NCBI GenBank assembly: GCA_943737045.1
Contig: CALSFV010000004.1
Span: forward strand, 1,561,501-1,625,500
DNA from: Parapristionchus giblindavisi
Lineage: Eukaryota; Nematoda; Chromadorea; Rhabditida; Diplogasteridae
Direction of reading: 5' to 3'
DNA: 64,000 nucleotides
Every line of letters starts with the position of its first letter. The first letter of the stretch is position 1. A program made the position numbers and the translations under genes. The notes below the pieces were generated by a model. It was not told where the DNA came from and made no database searches. It saw only the letters and a list, made by a program, of their open reading frames with translations. This document shows positions 22,906 through 34,783 of the stretch, piece by piece.

Positions 22906-23179
22906 GCTAAAAGTATAAAACACTCGCAAGTAAAACAATTTATGGATCCCCCTAGCACTGCTAGTAATCTACTACAAATTATTGTTAATCCATCACACAT
23001 ATAATTTGTCTATGTCTCATTCTATCACTAAACTAAAAACATCTTTAAAACATCCGTTTGTCATCCATTTCTCTTTGTAATATGTTATCTCAGTGTTAAT
23101 TGTTTTGAATTATGATTTATTTCTCTAATAAATGTATCTTATCTAACATTAGTTTTGACATTGTACTTCATCATTCCTT

Positions 23180-23237
<58 letters not shown>

Positions 23238-26200
23238 GAAGGTTTGGGGGGGGGGGGGGGGGGGGGGGGCTCACACTCGTTCTTTGTTGTTCAAATGGAA
23301 CTCTGTTCGCTCAGTTTTCTAACATCTCCATTTCGTGTAGTTGCCAGATGTTAGTCTAACTTCGTGTGGGAGTGTGAGAGCGGATGATGAGCAGTCGCGC
23401 GGAGTTGGGGCGCGCGCGTGTAATCTCGATGGCGGAAATCTCGGCTCTAAGAGCAGGTAGGCCTTCACTTCCAAAAACATAAATGTTCAAAAACATTATA
23501 AGAAATATTATAAAGATTAATTAACATTACTGAAACTTTTTTTCCCACGTGGAAAAGCAAAATATGTTTTTTTTCAAATTTTTCGGAACTTGGTGATTTT
23601 GTGTTTCAAATAACTGTCATATATGGGTATTTTGAGCTCGTAATGTTTTTTCGGATGTTTTTGAGTCATTTTAGCTCCTTTGCTGTTTCTTGATAAAGGA
23701 ATAAGCCGAGGTCGCGTCACTAAATAAAGGAGTAAGCCGAGGTCGCGTCACTAAAATCAACGCTTTTTTTTCCAATTCTGAAATTTTCTGAAACTTGGGT
23801 CATTTTTAGACACATATGGGTGTAACAAAACGCGCATAGAAGAAAAGTGCACTTTTTCCGATTAGGAAAGTTACGTCACTTTTTCATAAAACCGACCGCC
23901 CCGCACCGGCGCATGGTCGAAAAATGACGTCATCAACTGGGAAATGGTGCCCAAGATCTCCTCTTTCGATGCCTTTTTTGAAAAATTGTCTATCATTATT
24001 TTGAACGGAGTTATGACCATTTTTCTGACGCTCACTCGAGCCAAAAATACCGTACCTGCCAACTTTGACCTACCACTACTCGAAAATGAGAGCAGATATG
24101 CAAATTCGGCCAACGCAGTTCGATAGAGCATCGCTCAAAGTACTAAATCTGAATTTTTCAGGGGGTCGAAATTTCTATGTCCGGGGGGTGGTCGAACCTC
24201 TGGCGATTCCTCTCTTATAAGGTTTTGTGATAAGCAAAAAATTCCCTTTCATATTAGGAAAATATTCCCTTATATCACGCATGTCAGCTAAGGATTGACT
24301 GATTCCACTACACACTTTTGAGTTGACCCCCTCTTTTCTCCACGGTTTTCGATGGTCCTTGGGTAGGACATCCCTGAGCCAGAGTAGTATCAATCGTCTC
24401 TCCAGGAGCTCACGTCAAAGTTCGTCGTTGAGGCTCCTTCCGATGCGATTTTCTCGGCTCAAAGGAGAGCTAGGAAAAAGTGATCAACAGATGAAATGTA
24501 TAATTTCTCGAGTACTTTCAGATAAAAATGTGAAAATCCAACTTATTGATTTTGTATTCCATAAGGAATTGATTTTGTTCCACAGTTCCGGGACCTATTT
24601 TATTTTGGGCTCAATCGATAGAGCTCGTCAATAGCTTTCATTTAAGCCCTTGGGAGCCGATTTAAGTTGGCATTTGGCTGAATGACGGCCAAAAAACTGC
24701 ATTTGAAAGCTTGTAGATCACTAATGAAAGCCGCGCGTTGCTTTGATGTACTCGCCATTGTCGGCTAATTGATTGGATTGTCCTGTAATATACTGGAGAA
24801 TGGGCTGACGATCAATCTGACTTCGAGTCGCTCTCCCAAGTTCGTTTTGTTCTCGCTGCGGCCAAACCAGCGAAATTGGTCCATTCCGATGGTTCCTGGT
24901 ACGGATTGACCGATTAATGCTGCTGATACGAAAGAAAGTTCCAGTTCCGCCCAGTGGATGGGCATCAAAGATGGATACGTCGATTCAATCCAGCGAGAAC
25001 ACTCTCGGGAATTCTTCGAGAAACATAGATCACTTGGCCAGAGATCCAGAGAGCTCTAAATGGAACTGTCTCTCTTATCTACAGATCAAAGCAGTAGATC
25101 AAAGCAACGCGCGGCTTTCATTAGTGATCTACCAGAATTCAAATGCAGTTTTTTGGCCGTAATTCAGCCAAATGCCAACTTAAATCGGCTCCCAAGGGCT
25201 TAAATGAAAGCTATTGACGAGCTCTATCGATTGAGCCCAAACCAAAATAGGTCCCGGAACTGTGGAACAAAATCAATTCCGTATGGAACACAAAATCAAT
25301 AAGTTGGATTTTCACATTTTATCTGAAAGTACTCGAGAAATTATACATTACATCTGTTGATAACTTTTTCCTAGCTCTCCTGTGAGCCGAGAAAATCGCA
25401 TCGGAAGGAGCCTCAACGACGAACTTTGACGTGAGCTCCTGGAGAGATGCTTGATCTACCAACCTTGCTACTCTGGCTCAGGGATGTCCTACCCAAGGAC
25501 CATCGAAAACCGTGGAGAAAAGAGGGAGTCAACTCAAAAGTGTGTAGTAAAGCAGACGATTTTGGTCAATCCTTGTTAGGTGACGCGTGATATGACTGGG
25601 AATAATTCCACTGGGGTCCTTATTGTCAGTTTGGGAATTTTTTAAAATTAGCTCTTTATCTGTTTTGCGGTATTTTTATACATTTTGAACATTAACAGAT
25701 CCGACATCCTGTAATTCTATAAGGGAACGTAACCAATATTATTCAATATCTACTAAAATGTCTATCGCAGTCATTATGGAAGAGATGGTGAATTGCGTTT
25801 CGGACGGTGAAGGTGACGAGTTTTGGGGTGGCGTAGGAATGTTCTCAATATTTGGGACGATCTACAGTACGTAAATTACAGTAATTTCCCATGAAGAAAT
25901 TAATTTCAGAATACAATGGCATTGTGGCACTAATCAACGAGAAGAACGCATATGGAACAGATAAGCCTTCATTGAATTCTCTCGCTACTGGAACATATAT
26001 ATTCTATATTTTGGATCACATGCGAGCAGGCGAATCTAGTGGTAACGTTTTATGATCACGGCGTTTCGCAAACACTGTTAGAGCTTTCATAGAAAATTTG
26101 GCATAGTTATAAAAAATTGGATATTCGTACTTAACTGCCCCTCTAATGCTAGTTCTGCCTCGTTTCTTCCGAAGACCGTTCTCGAAACGCTGTTAAAAAT

Positions 26201-26660
26201 TGCTAGTAACTTTTACTTATAATATTCCTTGTGAGATCAAGCTGAAGGATAGCAAGATTGTGGATCTAAATGGCGGACAAATTCGAATCGACGGCTCTGA
26301 AGTGACAATCGTATCGACCAATATGCCAAAATATGACATTAATGAAGTCGCGGGCATATTCTGCGAATAATAATTCGATATTGCAATGATTTAAAGTGAC
26401 ACCCTTATGTAATTCCCCCCCCCCCCCCCCCGTGGACAGATTCTCTCGCTTTCTTTGTCTGCGAGAGAATATCGATAATGAGAGTAAAATAGTTTGGGAT
26501 GTGCCTTTAATAATTAAATACGTTCAGTAATTTAGATATAATTGTACAATTGTGTTCTATATATGCTAATTATAAATGTATTGAAGGATATATTTTTTAT
26601 AATAAAATAAATTTTTTTTTTGATTTGGACATTCAAAACCTCCGTTTTTACTTCGCTTAA

Positions 26661-26925
26661 AGACCCTCGAGTTTTTTCGTAATAAGACTGTTTAATGATA
26701 GAGATTCATCGCACGAACCGAAAGATAAATCTGATATTGTTTCCCGATTTGTTTACAGCTCACTATACGCATTGAAAGCACAAAGGCATGTATAGAGTGT
26801 CCATCCGATTTGCTTACTTGCTCTCTCATTTTCTCATTATCCCTTACGCCAATTACCATATAATATAAACAATAGCCAACATGCTTATCGTGGTGGGAGT
26901 CAGTCATGTAAACTCGAGGGTCCCC
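26661..26925. mobile_element. TTAA-family MITE
   Basis: TTAA (26657-26660) precedes AGACCCTCGAGTTTTTTCGT. The right end is the inverse (AAACTCGAGGGTCCCC), followed by a degraded TTATTTAA. Its ACCCTCGA terminal core is shared with the element at 29660. Confidence 0.7.
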
Positions 26926-27272
26926 TTATTTAAAGAAGAAAAAGCCAAGAAATTTGGGGTACAATATTATGATGAATAACGATGTCGCATTCTGTTCTCT
27001 GCTATATTCGAGAGGTTAACAACGTAGCCGGTATAGATCATTCGAAATTTCATGACTTTTCCCTAGTGCAGCAATGAACTCAAATTTGAAAAAGGCCTTA
27101 TACCCTCAAAACGGAACAAAATTGGAATAGTGTAGCATACTGTTGATTTTTACTGTATATGTGCTACTAAATATCGAGATTTCGTCGCCTGGTTATAAAT
27201 GTATCTAGATAATTACATTACTCCTTAAATCAAATTTTCGCAGTTTGGATCAAGGAATGAATCAGACTGGCA

Positions 27273-27705
27273 CAGGGATTTGCATTTTTCGTTTTTTCGA
27301 TTTTTCGATTTTTTCGATTTTTCGATACTTTCTCGAAAAACTTTTTCGACGAAAAATTTTTCGAAAAAATTTCGAAAAAATCGAAAAATGCTTTTACATA
27401 AAAAGGCACAAAATTTCAAAAATTAATCATTATTAGTGACTTTTTTTTTGAAATATATTGAAAATTTTGAAACAAAAATTACAATTTTTGGTGAGCAAAA
27501 ATATTTTTTCATGAATGCGGCTTCAATTAAGAATCACACAATTGCAATTCTTGCGTTTTCATCAAATCGATAGAAAAAAAATGTTAAAAGAGAATAAAAC
27601 GTGATATAGAATATTTTTCGATTTTTTTCGAATTTTTCGAATTTGAAATTCGAAATTTTTTCGTTTTTCGAATTTTTTTCGAAAATCTTTTTCCGCACAT
27701 CCCTG
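27273..27705. mobile_element. Non-autonomous hAT-like element with 8-bp target duplication
   Basis: Starts CAGGGATTTGCATTTTTCG and ends CCGCACATCCCTG. The perfect 8-bp duplication GACTGGCA flanks it (27265-27272, 27706-27713). The subterminal regions are made of TTTTTCGA repeats. Confidence 0.88.
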
Positions 27706-29659
27706 GACTGGCATACTGTAGAAAATCCTCGTGTATACCAGTTTTACAAAAAAAACATTCACAACGAATTATTTAATTTTTTTTGTGCACACGAATGCTC
27801 GACTATCAAACAACCCAATACAAATCTTACAACTGTATTTAATTAACATGGTTCAAAGTTTTCGCAATCTTGCGAATTTTTGTCAAATGTTGTCATAATT
27901 TGTCACAAATGATAAACTTTTTTTCCCGTTTTAACGATAGGTCACCATGTTTCAAAACGTCAGTGAGCGCAAGTGTAGCTACAGAACTAGAGAAAAAATA
28001 ATGGAGATGTATCTTTCAAATATAGCTCCTGTCCCACCATCGATAGCAATCCATAGTAATCGATTAATCATATTCTTGTCGATTAAAGATAAAGCAAATG
28101 CTGAAATTGTGTCAAAATATTATATAGTGAAAGAAGCTGAATAAGCCCCAAGATTATGGAATTATCGAAAAGTCGAGAGAGTGTAGAAAAAGTGAAGACA
28201 AGTTGTTGTTGCTATTGTCCGTATAAGATACACTTGTGTAAAAACCTTGCTACTGTTGACCGTATCAAATGCACTTGTTTATTTAGTACGAGAGTAGCCA
28301 GCCACAGCCACAATGAATTTCTATGTTCATTGTTAGTGAGAGAACCCAAGCGAGATAGTAGGCATTATAGATCAGAGAGAGCGTGAGAAGGGAGGGAAAA
28401 GGGGTTGATCGATAAATACTTCTGCGTTTTACCAGCTAATAGCAAGGCAAATACACAAGTACATTTTATATAGTACATAATACATTTTATGCGGACTATA
28501 TGAGAGGAATCGCCAGAGGTTCGACCACCCCCGGCGGTAGAAATTTCGACCCCCTGAAAAATTCAGATTAAGTACTTTGAACGATGCTCTATCGAACTGC
28601 GTTGGCCGAATTTGCATATCTGCTCTCATTTTCGAGTAGCGATAGGTCAAAATTGGCAGGTACGGTATTTTTGGCTTGAGTGTGCGTCAGTAAAATGATC
28701 ATAACTCCGTTCAAAATAATGATAGAAATTTTTTCAAAAAAAGCATCGAAAGAGGAGAATTTGGTCAACATTTCCCAGTTTATGACGTCATTTGTCGACC
28801 ATGCGCCGGTGCGGGGCGGTCGGTTTTATGAAAAAGTGACGTAACTTTCCTAATCGGAAAAAGTGGAATTTTCTTTTATGCGCGTTTTGTTGCACCCATA
28901 TGTGTCTAAAAATGACCCAAGTTTCAGAGGATTTGAGAAATGGGAAAAAAAATGGCGTTGATTTAAGTGACGCGACCTCGGACCTGTCATAGGAAAGAAC
29001 GGCTTATTCCTTTATCAAGTAACAGCAAAGGAGTTAAAATGACTCAAAAACATCCGAAAAAACATGCTCAAGCTCAAAATACCCATATATGACAGTTATT
29101 TGAAACACAAAATCACCGAGTTCCGAAAAATTTGGAAAAAAACATATTTTGCTTTTCCACGTGGAAAAAAACGTTTCAGTAATGTTAATTAATCCTTAAA
29201 ATATTTCTTAAATGTTTTTGAAGATTTATGTTATTGGAAGTGAAGGCCTACCTGCTCTTAGAGCCGAGATTTCCGCCATCGAGATTACACGCGCGCGCCC
29301 CAACTCCGCGCGACTGCTCATCATCCGCTCTCTCACTCCCACACGCTCTTTCGTGAACAGACAGGGAGAGAAAAAAGGAGAAGAGAGACTAACATCTGGC
29401 AACTACACGAAATGGAGATGCTAGAAAACTGATTGTGAGCGAACAGAGTTGCATTTGAACAACAAAGAACGAGTGTGAGCCCCCCCCCCCCCAAACCTTC
29501 CTCGCTCTCTATCTCTCTCTCTTCAAGGAATGATGAAGTACAATGCCAAAACTAATGTTAGATAAGATACATTCATTAGAGAAATCAGTCAGAATTGAAA
29601 ACAATTAACATTGAAATAACATATTACAAAGAGAAATGGATGAGAAACGGGTGTTTTAA

Positions 29660-29986
29660 AGGTGGAGTCCCTCGAATATTTTCGTAAAGAAACTGTGAGG
29701 ACAGAAAGGTAGCAAAAGTTATTCTACCTACCGTACACTATTTATTTTTATGATGATTCAGCTTATTGATCGCTAGAAACATGAATGAATCATCAGGCCC
29801 GTGCAGGGAAAGGCGCGCTTTTTGAAAATTGGGGAAATTCGGCAATAGGATTTTAACTTGAGACAAATGGGTAACGACTCTGAACTTTTACCACTGTGCT
29901 ATGGGTTAGATGAGTTGCGCTAACTTCTATCACTTTGCATTTGCGCAAGAGAGATGTGAGGGATTTGCATTCGAGGGTCTCCACCT
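29660..29986. mobile_element. TTAA-flanked MITE nested in element B
   Basis: Ends AGGTGGAGTCCCTCGAAT and ATTCGAGGGTCTCCACCT, with TTAA on both sides (29656-29659, 29987-29990). The equivalent position in element A (GGATGTTTTAAAGATGTTTT, about 21663-21682) has a single TTAA and no insert. Confidence 0.88.
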
Positions 29987-30310
29987 TTAAGGATGTTTTT
30001 AGTTTAGTGATCGAATGAGACAGAGACAAGTTACATGTGTGATGGATTAACAATAATTTATAGTAGATTACTAGCAGTGCTAGGGGGATCCATAAATTAA
30101 TTTACTTGCGAGCGTTTTATACTTTTAGCGCGGGAAGAGCATTTCGCTAGCGTGGAGTCCGCCTCAATTACCCTTTGAGAAGAGATGTGTTGCCATAAAA
30201 TGTACGTTTTCCAGTTCAGAATGACTCAAAATAACTTGTTTCATCATTCTTAGCACGAACAAATACCGTGGAACACGTTTTCTGTGTATTTAAAAATCAG
30301 CAAAAGATTT

Positions 30311-30388
30311 GGATCGGACCGGGGTTCGAACCCGCACGGTGTTTTTAGAGCGGTACCTCTTTACCTCGACGCCTCGAATGATTTTGCT
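30311..30388 (-). repeat. tRNA-derived sequence in core of element B
   Basis: Minus-strand B box GCGGGTTCGAACCCCGG and A-box-like GTCGAGGTAAAGAGGTACCGC, conserved with element A. Confidence 0.6.
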
Positions 30389-31971
30389 TATTTTATTTAT
30401 TTATTTATCGTACACCGCAAGGGTGTTTCAACAAGTACAAAGTGTTAGAGCGCAAAAAAATATGTGAAAGAATAAAATTATTAAAAGAGAGGTGGATGGG
30501 GATGGGGGGGGGGGAAGGTGAGAGATCATGTGATTTACTAAACATAGTAATAATAATAGTAACATAGAACGGATGTCTTTGTAATATGTTATTTCAATGT
30601 TAATTGTTTTGAATTCTGGATGATTTCTCTAATAAATGTATCTTATCTAACATTAGTTTTGGCATTGTAGAGAGCGAGGAAGGTTTGGGGAGGGGGGGGG
30701 GGGGGCTCACACGCGTTCTTTGTTGTTCAAATGCAACTCTGTTCGCTCAGAGTTTTCTAACATCTCCATTTCGTTTAGTTGCCAGATGTTAGTCTCTCTT
30801 CTCCTTTTTTCTCTCCCTGTCTGTTCACGAAAGAGCGTGTGGGAGTGAGAGAGCGGATGATGAGCAGTCGCGCGGAGTTGGGGCGCGCGCGTGTAATCTC
30901 GATGGCGGAAATCTCGGCTCTAAGAGCAGGTAGGCCTTCACTTCCAATAACATAAATCTTCAAAAACATTATAAGAAATATTTTAAGGATTAATTAACAT
31001 TACTGAAACGTTTTTTTTCCACGTGGAAAAGCAAAATATGTTTTTTTTCCAAATTTTTCGGAACTCGGTGATTTTGTGTTTCAAATAACTGTCATATATG
31101 GGTATTTTGAGCTTGAGCATGTTTTTCCGGATGTTTTTGAGTCATTTTAACTCCTTTGCTGTTACTTGATAAAGGAATAAGCCGTTCTTTCCTATGACAG
31201 GTCCGAGGTCGCGTCACTTAAATCAACGCCATTTTTTTCCCATTTCTCAAATCCTCTGAAACTTGGGTCATTTTTAGACACATATGGGTGCAACAAAACG
31301 CGCATAAAAGAAAATTCCACTTTTTCCGATTAGGAAAGGTACGTCACTTTTTCATAAAACCGACCGCCCCGCACCGGCGCATGGTCGACAAATGACGTCA
31401 TAAACTGGGAAATGTGGACCAAATTCTCCTCTTTCGATGCTTTTTTTGAAAAAATTTCTATCATTATTTTGAACGGAGTTATGATCATTTTACTGACGCA
31501 CACTCAAGCCAAAAATACCGTACCTGCCAACTTTGACCTATCGCTACTCGAAAATGAGAGCAGATATGCAAATTCGGCCAACGCAGGTCGATAGAGCATC
31601 GTTCAAAGTACTTAATCTCAATTTTTCAGGGGGTCGAAATTTCTACCGCCGCGGACCCTCCGAAACGGTCGATTTTCTCGCGATTCCTCTCATATATGAA
31701 TAAATTTCAAAAAAATTAATCATTTGAAATTTTGAAACTTTCAAATAATTCAAGTAATTTTCGTTTCTTCCTATAAAAACAAAAGAAAGCAAAAGCTCAG
31801 TAGCCTAAAAGCCTTTTCTCTAGCAAATATATTGTATGGGATACATATACTATGTATAAAGTATATTCCATTTGTAGAGCATAGCAACGTTTTCCTATTA
31901 GTTATCTTTCGTTTATCCGACTGAAAACAAAGTCTCCATTTCAATCTTCTATCCAAATTCTTCTTCGAAAG

Positions 31972-33763
31972 ATGCGTGAATACTTTATATTTTCAATTCC
32001 ACAATCGAGAATTCTATTAGCCCTTGCTTTTTCGAAGTTGTGGATCGTGGTACGCGTATTCATCAAAGTGCTATGGAGTGAATTATGCCATTTCAATTAT
32101 TCTAAAAACACGTAGTATTTTTCTTTACTGATAATCTAATAAATCATTTAGAGGCAGTGAATATTGCACAAAAAAGTAATTTGTGTTATCGTTAAGGCTG
32201 ATGCTTCATGTTTCGTAACCAAATATGAGAAAACGCAACGAGAGAGAATTGAACTCTTGTTCGATATTAAATCTATGGGAGCGTGTGCTGAAAAGTGTGA
32301 TCAGGTTTCAGTTCATTTTCATTAAAGCTGGCGTGAAAATGCATGCATAAACAATACCGCACCATTTTCTCAGAATCCCCACTGCTGGGCAGTCTCACTA
32401 AACCATGACAAAGAGTCTTGCGCGTTGTTGAAACAAACCAAGTCAGCCGCCAACCTATGTTCAATGGAAGAATTCGTCACCCTGAAATGTACGTCAATAG
32501 ATTCAGGTAAAATTCATGAGACAATTCATGAGAGAAAACCTCTTTACTTACATGCTAGGAACATATTTGACGAGAACCTGTATGAAATTTTGACTTGTTA
32601 TCCGTCAAATACGTCACAAACCATAACTGCATGGCGAGTTCCTAGCATTCTCTTGTTTGTTCATAATATTCCGAAAGTCGTGAAACATTTGCTTAAAACC
32701 GACGTCGAAAGATGGAACATTGCGTCGACGGGGCTGTGCGTAAAATCTTTTTCGTAAAACGTAATTTTACGACTTTTTTTTCTCGTAAAATTCGTACAAA
32801 TTTTGTAAAAAAAATTCGCGGCAAAAATATAATAAATTGTCCCAAATGTGCTGTGTGATAAAGTATATGAAACCCGCGAATGTTCACCCTCTAATGCAAG
32901 TTTCAAACGATAAGCAAGAAATTACATATAAAACTTGTATATAAAACAGTATATCCCAAAGATTGTTTTCCGCCAATTTAAATAAAATATCACCAATTAT
33001 TCAGTTTTTTTTGCCATTTTTTTTCTTTTCGTTAAATTTTAGTTTCGTAAAATGTTACGACGTAAAAATTTCACAAAAAAAGCCGTAAAATCGTAAAATT
33101 CATAAAATCGTAAAACGTAAAATGCACAGCCCTGGACGACACGGTTTGTAAAGTGTTGCGTCGGAATCGGGTAAATGTGCCACGTCTAAAATTTGACAGA
33201 GCCGCAGACTTGATGCATTTTACACACAGATCCGACATCGTGCAAATCTGTATCGGGCCGTGTTGTATATTACTCAATATCAAGTAAAATGTCATTCATG
33301 TTCAATTCGAATTCGATTGAACCTTGCGTTTCGGATGGGAAAGGCAACGAGTTCTGGGGTGGCAGCGGCATATTTGCTATATTTGAGAACTTATATGGTA
33401 AGGAAATCAAGTAGTTTGCCATCAAGACTTTAATTTCAGATGCGGGCCAGTCTGTAACTCTGTTTAATAATTTTGATGGAATGGATGTGCCCCAATTTAA
33501 CGATCTTAAAATAACAAAATCATACAATAAAGTCGTGTTTATGTGCAAAATTACTTGTTTCGACCATACCTACGAACTAACGGTGATATTGTTTAGACAG
33601 AATATCTTGCTTATCATATCCATTGAAGATCCAGTTGAATAATGGTACGATCGTTCATGGAGAAATTCAAATCAACGGCGCTGATGTGACAATCGTCTCG
33701 AACGATAACCAAATCTATCAATACGATGATGTTGCGAAAATATTCTGCGCACCTCGAGAATAG
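31972..33763 (+). CDS. Secreted PAN-like domain protein, paralogue 3, 6 exons
   Basis: Exons 31972-32049, 32197-32304, 32374-32506, 33230-33397, 33440-33582 and 33629-33763 join in phase into a 254-residue protein ending in TAG; AATAAA follows near 33937. Exon 1 supplies a signal peptide (hydrophobic ILLALAFSKLWIV before ADASC). Exons 2-3 are the Cys-rich PAN_3/CW-like module (ASCFVTKYEK, ACAEKCDQ-NPHCWAVSLN, SCALLKQ). Exons 4-6 are the unrecognised domain (CVSDGKGNEFWGGSG, ITCFDHTYEL, QIYQYDDVAKIFC). This is the only copy in the window with every exon identified and in frame, so it defines the family. Intron 3 (32507-33229) carries a hAT-like element. Extracellular binding or recognition is a guess from the domain class. 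Confidence 0.85.
32729..33134. mobile_element. hAT-like MITE in intron 3 of PAN-like gene 3
   Basis: Ends GGGGCTGTGCGTAAAAT and GTAAAATGCACAGCCCTG match the CAGGG.TG.GC family. The interior is many TCGTAAAAT repeats. No clean 8-bp duplication is visible at the flanks. Confidence 0.75.
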
Positions 33764-34672
33764 CCAATTAAAAAGGATTCCAACAAAACCGCATTTATTC
33801 TCGAATATTGTAGATATATTTACTTATTTATTAAATCAAATAGATTGTAGATTGCTCATTTTGTAAGATCAACTATTAAAGTTTCTTACGGTTTTGTATT
33901 TCTTATAAAATAGAACTGATGTAGGATTTCACTGTTGAATAAAAAATGGATGTGAAACAAGTACTTGTTTTTGTTATGCAAATATGGATCGTAAAGTGAA
34001 ATGTCTGTGATGCAGAATATTGAATTCGTTTTTTTTCTCAAAATTTCATATTTTTCTTGTTTTTCATGACTTTTATTCTATATTGAAATTTTTACGAGCC
34101 AGCAAAAATAGGTATAGAAATTTTCAGATTTACGAAACCATATAATGTATTCTTTCTCAATTGTATTAGAGATACACATCAGAAATATATCATTTATACT
34201 TATTGATCTGGAATAGAGCTGGATGGATATGGAATACAGGATTATTATATATATCACGTTAATAATTGAATATTTTCCAATTTCAATCCTGGCATCTGCA
34301 CAGTCCCTCATGACACGAAGACGATTTGTGTCCCTTAAATCAATCAGATTTATTTAATTTTAAGTCCGTATATTTCTTATTCAGTTCTGCTCTATGGAGA
34401 ATCGTCTTCTTAATTTCTCTACACAATATTCTAGATAACGCCATTTTTGTGAACGCTAGGCAAGCGAAATACCACTGTATTCGAAATTGTTTCTATATTG
34501 CGCTGTTCTGCTTTGTTGTTCTGCTTTTCAAAGAGAACTGTCGCTACATATCAGGGCTGTGCATATTTTTCATATATAAAATGAAAGAAATAAGTGGCAT
34601 AATAGGTTTTCAAAAATGATAACGAAAAGGAGAGGTAAGATGTAATTTAAATAATGAAATTCATGAAATTAC

Positions 34673-34783
34673 CAGACAAGCCAGGTATGGACAAACCCAG
34701 GCTCCATATTGACACATCCAGTCAGCATTGATAGAAGAGATGAAAATGATAAGGAGAATCAGACGAAGAAGGAAGGAATTCAT
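34673..34783 (-). pseudogene. Broken paralogue of the Cys-rich secreted peptide
   Basis: Exon 1 (37 codons, exactly the length of the 13-kb gene's exon 1) encodes the shared start MNSFLL, a signal peptide ending INA, then cysteines at 24, 31 and 36 as in the 13-kb paralogue, with donor CTG-GTAATT. The region paralogous to exon 2 of the 38-kb copy (acceptor ATGCACAG at about 34558) reads one codon then TGA, so the peptide would end without its second Cys cluster. ATTATTCAG precedes the ATG by 1 nt. Confidence 0.7.

Larger units (their letters stand above)
20521..24215. mobile_element. Element A: 3.7-kb TA-flanked long palindrome
   Basis: Termini TGAGAGGAATCGC and GCGATTCCTCTC, flanked by TA. 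Long inverted arms (about 20521-21880 and about 22850-24215) are interrupted by small indels and include mirrored GA/CT microsatellites and poly-C/poly-G runs. The core (about 21880-22850) has a tRNA-like segment and a scrambled Tc1-like transposase. The two subterminal regions differ: left has GAGAAAATCGACCG, right has CAGAGGTTCGACC. It is inserted in repeat C; the pre-insertion sequence survives at 434-440. Confidence 0.85.
18312..25621. mobile_element. Foldback element D, host of nested insertions
   Basis: Outer ends are AGGACCCCAGTGAAATTATT (18312 onward) and its inverse ending GGGGTCCT (25621). Both are flanked by TA, inside intron 3 of the disrupted PAN-like gene. The left end is cut off after about 35 bp by the inserted mariner/C/A nest; D resumes near 24267. 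The rest is palindromic: about 24290-24735 pairs with about 25095-25560 (shared GCCCTTGGGAGCCGATTTAA, GGTCCCGGAACTGTGGAACA). The centre, 24740-25090, is unique in the window. Without inserts D would be about 1.4 kb. Confidence 0.75.
16874..26370 (+). pseudogene. PAN-like paralogue 2, split by ~7.4 kb of nested transposons
   Basis: Exons equivalent to paralogue 1 are at 16874-16981, 18147-18273, 25699-25866, 25910-26041 and 26236-26370. The first three keep the same lengths (108, 127, 168) and phases. The intron between 18273 and 25699, about 98 bp in paralogue 1, is 7.4 kb here and holds element D with everything nested in it. The intron between 16981 and 18147 holds a 1,022-bp foldback. Exon 4 ends in phase 1 (TCT AGT G-GTAACG) while exon 5 needs phase 0, and the shifted frame stops after a few codons (GGATAG), so the gene is probably broken at its 3' end even if the giant intron is spliced. 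The exon-3 and exon-5 sequences have diverged from paralogue 1 but keep VSDGEGDEFWGG and the ISG/IDG-SEV segment. Confidence 0.75.
26371..28500. other. Gene-poor stretch with poly-C run and two MITEs
   Basis: It contains a poly-C run (about 26417-26432), a TTAA-family element (26661-26925) and a hAT-like element (27273-27705). A 65-codon frame at 27947-28144 has no recognisable motif. No convincing exon was found. Confidence 0.5.
28501..31692. mobile_element. Element B: 3.2-kb second copy of the TGAGAGG palindrome, opposite orientation
   Basis: Same termini as element A (TGAGAGGAATCGC) with TA flanks (28499-28500, 31693-31694). Arms are about 28501-29650 and 30570-31692. Its left subterminal region (CAGAGGTTCGACC) matches the right side of A, and its right side (CGGTCGATTTTCTCGCG, inverted) matches the left of A, so A and B lie in opposite orientation. 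The core has the shared tRNA-like segment (30311-30388) and a TTAA MITE (29660-29986), but no Tc1 fragment was seen. Confidence 0.85.

Noticed and set aside
32552..32648. Small inverted repeat ATGCTAGGAAC / GTTCCTAGCAT in an intron
   Set aside because: Possibly a degraded MITE, but the ends and flanks are too short to classify.
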